Positions 50,938 to 58,660 of a stretch of 64,000 bases of DNA are shown here, in pieces. Every line of letters begins with the position of its first letter. Position 1 is the first letter of the stretch. The translations under genes were made by a program, and so were the position numbers. The notes below the pieces were generated by a model. That model had not been told where the DNA came from and made no database searches. It was given only the letters and a program-made list of their open reading frames with translations. Source of the DNA: a virus; the IMG/VR virus record IMGVR_UViG_3300001533_002237, positions 30,309 through 94,308 of that record. One strand, 5' to 3'.

Positions 50938-51237
50938 ATGTTTATAAAAATTGAAATCGAAGATTGTAGTGGTTGTCCTTTTATGGAAAGTAAAAGGGTA
51001 TATACTGCTGATAGTTTTGAAATGCCTTTCGAATGGAAGTGTACTAAAGCAAATAAGGTAATTGCTGGTTTTGTTGAACATAACGACAAGATACCAGTAC
51101 CTAAATGGTGTCCATGTAGAATTGAAGATATAAAATCAAATATTAATGATTGTGAACATAAGAATATTGAAAAAGTAGGTCCTTTCAAAGACATATGGTG
51201 TAAAGATTGTGAAACTGTTGTTAAAAGTGGTATGTAA
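50938..51237 (+). CDS. Cys-rich zinc-binding protein
   Basis: 99 residues with cysteines in four groups: DCSGCPF, WKCTK, KWCPCRI and DCEHKN...WCKDC. Two zinc sites are plausible. Similar Cys-rich small proteins are common in phages but unassigned. Its stop overlaps the next start (TAATGG). Confidence 0.55.
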   Translation: MFIKIEIEDCSGCPFMESKRVYTADSFEMPFEWKCTKANKVIAGFVEHNDKIPVPKWCPCRIEDIKSNINDCEHKNIEKVGPFKDIWCKDCETVVKSGM

Positions 51238-51422
51238 TGGGACGATATTCACGTAAAGACATGATTGAATTTGCTAAGTTTGTTAAATGTCATCAATCGG
51301 CAAGAAATGTTGAAAATGCTTATGATGATTATTTAAAAGGTGTTAGAATCATCACAATTAATACTGATAAAGAAGTTATTAAACAATATAAAAAAATAAA
51401 AAATGAGAGACGAACTAGGTGA
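51237..51422 (+). CDS. Hypothetical small basic protein
   Basis: 61 residues, Lys/Arg-rich at both ends. The last 20 bp overlap the Thg1 gene. Function unknown. Confidence 0.45.
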   Translation: MGRYSRKDMIEFAKFVKCHQSARNVENAYDDYLKGVRIITINTDKEVIKQYKKIKNERRTR

Positions 51423-52191
51423 CCGCATGAAGCGGAATTATGAAAATCGAACTCGTATCTATTTACCGAGAAGAACATATACGATTGTGCGTGTCGATGG
51501 TAAATGTTTTGGAAATTTTACTAAAAATTTAATACGTCCTTTTGATATGGGTTTGATTGAAGACATGAATGAAACTGCAAAATATCTTTGTCAATATATT
51601 CAAGGTGCTAAGATTGGTTTTGTACAGTCTGATGAAATCAGTATATTAATGACTGATTTTGATACTATTACAACAGATGCTTGGTTTGATGGTAATATTC
51701 AAAAAATTGTTAGTGTTGCTGCTAGTATGGCTACGGCTAAATTTAATCAGTTAAGACAGGCAAGATATATTAAGGAAAAATTTGATAAAGGAATAACTAA
51801 CGTAACGTACAGATGGATGGAAGTATTATCAGAACAAAAACTTGCTGAATTCGATGCAAGAACATTTACGATTCCTTCTAAAACAGAAGTAATGAATTAT
51901 TTTATCTGGAGGCAAAATGATTGTGTTAGAAACAGTATTTCAAGTGTTGCTCAAAGTCTTTATCATAATAAAAAACTTGAAGGTAAAAACATGAGTATGC
52001 AACAAGAAATGATTTTTCAAAAAGGTATTAATTGGAATGACTATGAACCAATATTTAAACGTGGTAGGTTTGTTTGTAAAGAAAAATATGACAAAGATGG
52101 AGTAGAAAGAACACGATGGATTATTCGTGACTGTCCAACATTTAGTCAAAATCAAGAATTTCTGGACTCATTTACTCCTGATTTATCTTAA
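51403..52191 (+). CDS. Thg1-family 3'-5' RNA polymerase (tRNA-His guanylyltransferase-like)
   Basis: 262 residues. YTIVRVDGKCFGNFTK (about 26-41) supplies the first metal-binding Asp, and IGFVQSDEISILMTDF (about 70-85) the Ser-Asp-Glu pair, as in Thg1. FDARTFTIPSKTEVMNYFIWRQNDCVRNSI matches the conserved WRQxDCxxN region. Thg1 adds G-1 to tRNA-His; Thg1-like proteins of bacteria and phages restore missing 5' nucleotides of tRNAs using the 3' strand as template. No tRNA-His gene is visible, so repair is more likely than G-1 addition. Confidence 0.9.
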   Translation: MRDELGDRMKRNYENRTRIYLPRRTYTIVRVDGKCFGNFTKNLIRPFDMGLIEDMNETAKYLCQYIQGAKIGFVQSDEISILMTDFDTITTDAWFDGNIQKIVSVAASMATAKFNQLRQARYIKEKFDKGITNVTYRWMEVLSEQKLAEFDARTFTIPSKTEVMNYFIWRQNDCVRNSISSVAQSLYHNKKLEGKNMSMQQEMIFQKGINWNDYEPIFKRGRFVCKEKYDKDGVERTRWIIRDCPTFSQNQEFLDSFTPDLS

Positions 52192-52208
52192 TATTGAAGG
52201 CAAAGCGT

Positions 52209-52505
52209 ATGTATAAAGTTGTAACAGAAAATCAAGAATCATTGGGACTTAGAAAAAATCCTAACATTATGAAATTTTTTATTAATAAATGGATGCATGA
52301 ACCCAATCCCAATGAAAGTAAACAAGATTCTGGTGGAATTTGGTGTTGTGAAAAACTAAGTGCTGCTCGTGGTTTAAAAAAATATTTTGAAAAGAAATAT
52401 GGTAAAGCTAAAATATTTGAATGTGAAACAGGTATTGTATTGTTTCAAAATAATTATCGAATAAAAACAGATAAAGTTAAATTAATAAAAGAAATAATCT
52501 ATTAA
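52209..52505 (+). CDS. Hypothetical protein
   Basis: 98 residues from ATG 52209 (an upstream TTG at 52194 is possible). Contains WMHEPNPNE, a GGIWCCEKLSAARGLKKYFEKKYG helix and a short strand end. No family recognised. It is close behind Thg1 (17 bp), probably co-transcribed. Confidence 0.55.
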   Translation: MYKVVTENQESLGLRKNPNIMKFFINKWMHEPNPNESKQDSGGIWCCEKLSAARGLKKYFEKKYGKAKIFECETGIVLFQNNYRIKTDKVKLIKEIIY

Positions 52506-52591
52506 TCAAATTTGGAAAAATAATTTATTATCACTAACTTCCCCCAAAAATCATATATGAAAGAATTAAAAACTATTTAATAGATATAACT

Positions 52592-52636
52592 TGTAATTCA
52601 GTTGTCTTTTTACTGAATAATTGTATTTGTAATAAA
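52592..52636 (+). promoter_or_regulatory. Hairpin and promoter-like box before the split nuclease
   Basis: ATTCAGT/ACTGAAT form a 7-bp stem (about 52596-52618), followed by TGTATTTG, near the -7 consensus, and the nuclease ATG 52643. The remaining ~100 bp back to 52506 are A/T-rich without a gene. Confidence 0.3.
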
Positions 52637-52642
52637 TATAAA

Positions 52643-53604
52643 ATGAAAAAAATATTAAAAGAAAATGCTATTATCAGGTTAAATAATCATAATCCAAATA
52701 TAATATTGATTGGAGAATATGTAGGTTTAACCAATAATACTAATTTTAAATGTAAAAAATGTGGTAGTATTAGATTTACATCATTTTATAAATTATTAAA
52801 TAGTACTAGAAAATTAGGTTGTATTAAATGTGAAAAAAGGAAAAAAAATAAAAAGGAAAAAAGTAGAACTAAATCACATAAACAATACTTATTGGAAATT
52901 TATAATATTTGGGGAATTCTGTTAGAATTATTGGTCAATATAATGGTACTTATAAAAAAATTGAAGTTAAGTGTAATGTATGTAATAACATTTGGAATCC
53001 TGAAGCCAAATCATTATTAGCTAAACATGGATGTCCTAAGTGTGGTCATTTGAAGAATAGAATATCAACAGTAAAAAAACAAGATGAATATATTGCTGAA
53101 GTTAACATCAAACATAATAATAGAATTACTGTTATTGGAAAATATGTGTCAGGAAATAATAAGATATTATTAAAATGTAATAAATGTCAATATGAATGGT
53201 CATCTGTTGCACGTAATATAATTAAAGGTAGAGGTTGTCCTAAATGTAGATTAAATAAAGGCGAGACAATAATAAATAATATTTTAGAAGAAATTAATGT
53301 CAATTTTAAACCACAATATGTTATTAAAAATTTAAAAACACCACATAATGGTATTCCAATATTTGATTTTGCAATATTTAATGAAAATAATGAATTAAAA
53401 ACCATTATTGAATACGATGGGATTCAGTATTTTAAACCAATAAAAAATTGGGGTGGTAAAAAAAGATTTGTTGAACAACAAAAGATTGATAAATTTAAAA
53501 ATGAGTATTGTATTAATCATAACATTAAAATGATAAGAATAAAATATACTGAATTAGAAAATATTAATAATAATTATATTAAACATAAAATATATGGAAA
53601 ATAA
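52643..53604 (+). pseudogene. Zinc-ribbon/Vsr-like homing endonuclease, frame-shifted
   Basis: Frame 1 (52643-~52909) encodes a zinc ribbon (NFKCKKCGSI...GCIKCEKR) and runs out of register after EIYN. Frame 2 (from ~52909) continues with two more ribbons (VKCNVCN...GCPKCG and LLKCNKCQ...GCPKCR) and a Vsr-like nuclease (FDFAIFNENNE, IIEYDGIQYF, KNEYCINHNIKMIRIKY). Each ribbon is preceded by an I-x-(G/K)-x-Y strand, so the shift breaks a regular three-unit array. A -1 shift, or one missing base near TTTGGGG, explains it. Probably a decaying mobile gene. Confidence 0.7.
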
Positions 53605-53660
53605 ATTAGAATTAAGAACATTTTATTACGTGAATTAATTAAAGATAAAAAATTAGCATA

Positions 53661-54230
53661 ATGAACATACGTAAAATATTAAATATTAAAACAAAAAAAG
53701 ATAATGATATAATTAAGAAGGATATTGAAAAAATATTGTCTGGTTGTGATGTTATCGCTAATGTTGAATACAAAGAACAAAAAGAAAATCAATATGCTCA
53801 TGATGGACAGTGTCCAATGTGTAGAAATAAAACAAATATTGTTAATAAAATAAAAGATGTTAATGGTAAAATAAATATTGATGGTGATTTTAAATTTGGT
53901 TTTGGTTCAATTAATGGTGGTTTAGATATTAATACCGATGAAGTAAATCATTGTAATAACTGTGGTAATGAATGGAAGAAATTTAAAACCAAATATGTTA
54001 CTGAAACAGATATAATTAGAGTTGCATTAAATTATTTGGCTGATATTTACGATAACCCTGAAAAAACTAAAAATCATTATTGGAAACATGATACTATTAA
54101 AGTGTTTGATAATTGTTATGCTGAATCAATAAAAATACTAATAAAAAAACATTATCATTTTTTACATGATACCATTAACATCTTAACACTAAAGAAACTT
54201 AGAGAAAATTTTAAATCAATATTTGATTAA
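53661..54230 (+). CDS. Zinc-ribbon hypothetical protein
   Basis: 189 residues. A CPMC (about 52-55) and CNNC (about 98-101) pair bracket a beta-rich Gly segment (DFKFGFGSINGG), forming a zinc ribbon. The C-terminal half is helical with many His/Tyr. No function inferred. Confidence 0.6.
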   Translation: MNIRKILNIKTKKDNDIIKKDIEKILSGCDVIANVEYKEQKENQYAHDGQCPMCRNKTNIVNKIKDVNGKINIDGDFKFGFGSINGGLDINTDEVNHCNNCGNEWKKFKTKYVTETDIIRVALNYLADIYDNPEKTKNHYWKHDTIKVFDNCYAESIKILIKKHYHFLHDTINILTLKKLRENFKSIFD

Positions 54231-54232
54231 TA

Positions 54233-54766
54233 ATGGCAGTTAAAGGAAAAAGAAATGTTAAAATACCTAAAATAACAACTGCTGAAATGGAAGTTAGCAT
54301 CGCTAAATATTTTGGAATTAGAAAACATATTATCGTTCCAAATCTTTCATGGGGTTTTGATGGAATACATGAATGTGACCTTTTTTTCATTAGAAAAGGT
54401 CGATATGCATTTGAAGTTGAAATAAAAAGAACTAAAGCTGACCTTCTCGCTGATTTTAAAAAATATCATAATCACGTTGATAGAAAAAATAGAATTGTTC
54501 AATTATATTATGCAATACCTAAAGAATTATTAAGTACTTGTGAAGAACATATTCCAGAACAATTTGGAATTCTTATCGTTGAAAAATACGAATCATATGG
54601 AAAATATTATGACCATACTTCCATGTATCGAGAAGCAAAACGAAAAACTGGTGCTAAACGATTAACTGAAAATGAAGTATTAAAGGCAGCTAGACTTGGT
54701 TGTATGAGAATATGGAGTCTTAAAGAAAAATTAAATAAACAAAAACGTAAAAATGACAAAACATGA
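54233..54766 (+). CDS. MmcB-like PD-(D/E)XK nuclease
   Basis: 177 residues. The core HECDLFFIRKGRYAFEVEIKRTKADLLAD has Asp followed by Glu-x-Glu-x-Lys, a PD-(D/E)XK site, and a conserved RIVQLYYAIPKEL strand after it. This arrangement is like MmcB-type DNA-repair proteins. The N-terminal helix TTAEMEVSIAKYF and basic tail may bind DNA. Overlaps the next gene by 14 bp. Confidence 0.65.
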   Translation: MAVKGKRNVKIPKITTAEMEVSIAKYFGIRKHIIVPNLSWGFDGIHECDLFFIRKGRYAFEVEIKRTKADLLADFKKYHNHVDRKNRIVQLYYAIPKELLSTCEEHIPEQFGILIVEKYESYGKYYDHTSMYREAKRKTGAKRLTENEVLKAARLGCMRIWSLKEKLNKQKRKNDKT

Positions 54767-54947
54767 ATTTTGTAAAGATATTGTCGAACTAATTGATAAT
54801 ATGAATTACATTGGTGAAACTGATAAAGAAAAACAAATTGAAGCAGTTAAAGCATTAATTTCACCACTTAAACCTAAGGATTTAAAAAAATTTGTTAAAT
54901 GGGGACAACCACATCAACAATCAACAATTGATGAATGTTGGGATTAG
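54753..54947 (+). CDS. Hypothetical small protein
   Basis: 64 residues, helical, ending just at the next promoter. Starts within the end of the nuclease gene. Function unknown. Confidence 0.5.
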   Translation: MTKHEFCKDIVELIDNMNYIGETDKEKQIEAVKALISPLKPKDLKKFVKWGQPHQQSTIDECWD

Positions 54948-54978
54948 TTGTAACATAATTTTATTATTTCCGTATTAA
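54948..54978 (+). promoter_or_regulatory. Early/middle-type promoter (TTGTAACA...TTCCGTATTA)
   Basis: TTGTAACA (54948-54955) and TTCCGTATTAA near 54968-54977; diverged second box, 34 bp before ATG 55012. Confidence 0.5.
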
Positions 54979-55011
54979 AAATAAAAAGAATTAATAAAAA
55001 ACAAATATTTT

Positions 55012-56013
55012 ATGAAAATTACTGAAGATGAAAATGATTATGAATTAGATTTAATTAATGAAGAAATTAAAGAGGAAATTTATGAAGCCCTAGATAAAAG
55101 AGAACCAGTTAAAAATGATGGGTATTGTCAATGGTTAAAGGAAGCTAATAATGTATATCATCCTGTTGGTAAAATTGAATTAATGCAGGAATTACCGGGT
55201 GGTAAATATGATATTTTATGGTCAAATGAAAGAAGTCAATATTATTTCATAAAAACAAATGTTGTTTTAGATGAGTTATTAGAGTTACCGAATCCAACTT
55301 TTAATTCAATAATTGGTGATATTAAGTATTTTTGGAAAAATAAAAGTTTATTTGATAAATATAAATATGCATATAAAAGAGGGATATTGTTGTTTGGTGA
55401 ACCGGGATGTGGAAAAACATCAATAACTGCTCAACTTACAGACTATATTACAACTAAAATGAATGGTATTGTTTTTTCAATAAATAATGGAAGAATGTTA
55501 GATTTTTATGCTAGTGCAGTTCCTAATCTTTTAAAAAGAATACAACCTGATGTACCTGTTTTAGTATTAATTGAAGACCTTGATGGTTTATTAAGAAATA
55601 CTGAAAATGAAACACTTTTATTAAATATTCTTGATGGTTTAAATCAAACGAATAATGTAGTTTTTATTGGCAATACTAATTATCCTGAGAATCTTAAAGA
55701 TAGAATATTAAATAGACCATCGAGATTTGATAAACGATACTATATCGGTCCGCCTAATGCTGCAGTGAGAAAATTTTATTTTGAAAATAAAATTACTCCT
55801 GATGATTTGAAAAAAACTAATATTAATGAACTCGTTGAAAAAAGTGAAGGTCTTACTTTAGCACATCTTGGTGAATTGATTAAAGGAATTTATATTTTTA
55901 ATAAAACAGTTAATGAAGTGGTTGATGATTTAAGAGATATGAAAAATTTTATATCAAGTAGTAAATTTGATTCAAAAGGAACTTCAGTGGGTTTTTCAAA
56001 TAAAAAGAAATAA
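55012..56013 (+). CDS. AAA+ ATPase
   Basis: 333 residues. Walker A GEPGCGKTS near 128-136, Walker B VLVLIEDLDG near 184-192, sensor 1 FIGNTNYPE, and an arginine-finger region RPSRFDKRY. The order and the LLNILDGLNQ segment are typical of the BCS1/ClpX-like classic AAA clade. The N-terminal ~100 residues are specific. It probably remodels a replication or host complex; substrate unknown. Begins a three-gene run ending in the helicase. Confidence 0.85.
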   Translation: MKITEDENDYELDLINEEIKEEIYEALDKREPVKNDGYCQWLKEANNVYHPVGKIELMQELPGGKYDILWSNERSQYYFIKTNVVLDELLELPNPTFNSIIGDIKYFWKNKSLFDKYKYAYKRGILLFGEPGCGKTSITAQLTDYITTKMNGIVFSINNGRMLDFYASAVPNLLKRIQPDVPVLVLIEDLDGLLRNTENETLLLNILDGLNQTNNVVFIGNTNYPENLKDRILNRPSRFDKRYYIGPPNAAVRKFYFENKITPDDLKKTNINELVEKSEGLTLAHLGELIKGIYIFNKTVNEVVDDLRDMKNFISSSKFDSKGTSVGFSNKKK

Positions 56014-56222
56014 TGGTAACAATTTATAAATATTATAAGAATTCAAATACTAATGATATTATTAAAAGTCAAGAATTTACTGAAACAAGTATTGATTTTC
56101 CAATTAACTATTATCGAGATGGTCAGCCTATTGAAAATCTAGATTTAACTGGTTATGTTGAAATAAGTGAAAAAAAATATAGAAGAATTAAAAGAAAGGC
56201 AAAAAATGAAAGACATTACTAA
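56013..56222 (+). CDS. Hypothetical small protein
   Basis: 69 residues: VTIYKYYKNS, then strands and a basic tail. One-base overlap with the ATPase stop (TAATG) shows coupling. Unknown function. Confidence 0.5.
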   Translation: MVTIYKYYKNSNTNDIIKSQEFTETSIDFPINYYRDGQPIENLDLTGYVEISEKKYRRIKRKAKNERHY

Positions 56223-56463
56223 AGAAAAATTATTAGCATTAGGGTTTGAAGAAGTATATTCAACACCAGAACAAAGTGGTACTGAAAAAGGATTTTATTA
56301 TTACACATATAATATTGATGGTCAGTGTTTATTAATTTCAGATGCTAGTGATGAAAATGATGGTAATTACACTATTGAATTTTTTGAATTTAATTCAATT
56401 AAAATTTTTGAATTTGAAGAATTAATTAAATTTATTGAAATTGTAAAAAGAAACACAAAATAA
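56206..56463 (+). CDS. Hypothetical small protein
   Basis: 85 residues from ATG 56206 (MKDITKEKL; the longer start lies inside the previous gene). Aromatic strands (GFYYYTYNIDG) and an acidic C-terminus. One-base overlap with the helicase ATG. Confidence 0.5.
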   Translation: MKDITKEKLLALGFEEVYSTPEQSGTEKGFYYYTYNIDGQCLLISDASDENDGNYTIEFFEFNSIKIFEFEELIKFIEIVKRNTK

Positions 56464-57878
56464 TGGAAGATAATCAATTGAAATTACCTAATGGTAAAAT
56501 CATTACATTTAATTCAGAACAATTTGATGGGTTGAAAAAAATAAATCATTGGTTAAATAATGGTGAAACTTTCTTTACTTTGAGTGGTCCTGCTGGTTCA
56601 GGAAAATCTACAATAATAAAAAAAATATTAGATAATTATCGTTATGGTGTAGTAGTAAGTGCACCAACACATAAAGCTGTTGGAGTTATTCAAAAAATAA
56701 CTAATAAAGATGGTCAAACTTTGCATTCATTATTAGGATTAAGACCAGATATTGATATTTCGGATTTTAATCCTAATTCACCAATATTTAACCCAATTGC
56801 ATTACCAAAAATTAATAATTATAATTTAGTTATTATTGATGAAGCATCAATGATTAATATTGATTTATATAATTTAATAAAAGAAAAAGTTAAAAATCAT
56901 AAAACTAAGGTACTATTTATTGGTGATATTGCTCAAATACCGCCTGTTGGTGAAAAAGAAAGTGTGGTATTTAATGATATTAATGTTGAAAAATATTATC
57001 TAACAAAAATTGAACGACAACAAGATACCAACCCAATATTATTTGTTGCAGATAATGTTAGAAATAATTTAACAGCTATTGATGGTGGATTTCTCAGGAA
57101 AACAAATCGAAACAAATTAGGTGAAGGCATTGAATTTATAATTGATAAAAGGAAATTTAAAAATATCATTTTAGATAAATTTATGTCAGATGATTTTAAA
57201 AAAGATATTGATTATTGTAGAGGTATTGCATGGAAAAATGATACGGTAATCAAATCAAATAAAATTATTAGAACAGCAATTTTTGGTAACAAAACCGATG
57301 TTGTCGAATTAAACGATATTATTATGGGGTATCGAACAATTACTGATGAAAAACAAAGAAATATTATTATAAAAAATTCTGGTGATTACCTTATTGTTGA
57401 AAAATCTGAATTAGAAGAAAACAAATATGGTATTAAAGGTTATAGAGTTAAATTAAAAGAAGAATTAAATTGGGGTCATTTCAATTTTGAAGATATTTTT
57501 ATTATTAATACAAATGATAAAGAAAATTTACATTTATATGGTGAAATGCATGATTTTTTTAAAGACATGGGTATTAATAATAAAAAAATGTGGGCGAAAT
57601 ATTATGAATTTCGTAGACATAATATTTTGATGAAAACAATTGATAAGTACCGAAATGGTCAATATAGGGATAATAAAAATATTATAGTTAAAGATATTGA
57701 TTATGGATACTTTTTAACATGTCACAAAGCACAGGGTTCTACATATGAACATGTTGTTATAATATTAAGTGATATTGAAGAAAATTGGATATTAAAGGAA
57801 CGAAATCAACTTTTTTATACATCATTAACACGTCCAACAAAAACAGCCACAATATTGTGTAATAAAGTTGATTATTAA
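56463..57878 (+). CDS. Dda/RecD-type SF1 helicase
   Basis: 471 residues. Motifs in order: Walker A LSGPAGSGKSTII (about 42-52), Ia VVSAPTHKAV, II VIIDEASMI, III FIGDIAQIPPVG, IV-like KIERQQD, V TCHKAQGSTYEHV, VI FYTSLTRPTKTA. This is the RecD/Pif1-like 5'-3' helicase set, as in T4 Dda, which unwinds DNA at origins and clears proteins. Ends where the composition changes. Confidence 0.9.
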   Translation: MEDNQLKLPNGKIITFNSEQFDGLKKINHWLNNGETFFTLSGPAGSGKSTIIKKILDNYRYGVVVSAPTHKAVGVIQKITNKDGQTLHSLLGLRPDIDISDFNPNSPIFNPIALPKINNYNLVIIDEASMINIDLYNLIKEKVKNHKTKVLFIGDIAQIPPVGEKESVVFNDINVEKYYLTKIERQQDTNPILFVADNVRNNLTAIDGGFLRKTNRNKLGEGIEFIIDKRKFKNIILDKFMSDDFKKDIDYCRGIAWKNDTVIKSNKIIRTAIFGNKTDVVELNDIIMGYRTITDEKQRNIIIKNSGDYLIVEKSELEENKYGIKGYRVKLKEELNWGHFNFEDIFIINTNDKENLHLYGEMHDFFKDMGINNKKMWAKYYEFRRHNILMKTIDKYRNGQYRDNKNIIVKDIDYGYFLTCHKAQGSTYEHVVIILSDIEENWILKERNQLFYTSLTRPTKTATILCNKVDY

Positions 57879-58604
57879 TTATATTGATTTAATTATATAC
57901 CATCCACAATATTTACCCCTTTTTATTTTTTCATTATTTCTATATGTATTACAAAAACTGTGTTCTGGTAAGTTTAGTTTCTTTAATTCATTTTTTATGT
58001 TTCCATGTATTTTATGAAATAATTCATTATTTTGGTTATAAATTTTATATACACTACTTTTAGTTTTACTTATTTTTAATTTTGTTTTATCTGTATGAAT
58101 AAGACCTGTTTTACTTTTACTCATTTTTTCTTTAGTCTCTTTAGAACGTTTTAAACCTTTAATTGCTATACATAATTTATCTCTGGTTTGTTTTGACGGA
58201 AAATATGTGTGTACTCCCTTTTTAGCGTTACTTATTTTTATTTTTGTTTCTTTAGAACGCTTAATTCCTTTAAGAGTATTACTTATTTTTATTTTTGTTT
58301 CATTTAACATTTTTATTGTGTTACCTCCTTCATTCAAATTCAAACTATGTTTAGTATTAAATGTATCATAAAATTTAATATAATATTTTTCATAATCATT
58401 TAACTCAGATTCCAAACATTCATGAATTACTTCAAATATATGCATATTCCAACCATATTTAATTATTGAATTATGAATTTTTGGTTGACCAATACCTAAT
58501 TTACCATTATAATGATATATTCTTTTTTTTATATCTTTCGACTGACCAATATAAATTTTACCTGAAGGTGATGTTATTTTATATATCCCACAAATTTTAT
58601 TCAT
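57879..58604 (-). CDS. GIY-YIG homing endonuclease with NUMOD3 repeats
   Basis: 241 residues. CGIYKITSPSGKIYIGQSKDIKKR gives GIY and YIG with the Arg; Glu in DYEKYYIKF. Then repeated NUMOD3 motifs (ETKIKISNTLKG, ETKIKISNAKKG, ETKEKMSKSKTG, KTKLKISKTKS) and a C-terminal HTH-like part. The gene sits tail-to-tail with the helicase with no gap, at the boundary to the restriction-modification region. Confidence 0.9.
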   Translation of the reverse strand: MNKICGIYKITSPSGKIYIGQSKDIKKRIYHYNGKLGIGQPKIHNSIIKYGWNMHIFEVIHECLESELNDYEKYYIKFYDTFNTKHSLNLNEGGNTIKMLNETKIKISNTLKGIKRSKETKIKISNAKKGVHTYFPSKQTRDKLCIAIKGLKRSKETKEKMSKSKTGLIHTDKTKLKISKTKSSVYKIYNQNNELFHKIHGNIKNELKKLNLPEHSFCNTYRNNEKIKRGKYCGWYIIKSI

Positions 58605-58618
58605 GAATCCTAATATTT

Positions 58619-58642
58619 TTTGAAAATTTTTTCATATCTTTG
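58619..58642 (+). promoter_or_regulatory. Bacteroidota -7 box before the methyltransferase
   Basis: TATCTTTG (58635-58642) fits TAnnTTTG, 18 bp before ATG 58661; TTTG at 58619 is only 12 bases upstream, so the -33 box is uncertain. Confidence 0.5.
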
Positions 58643-58660
58643 TACAAATTTGAAAAAGTT

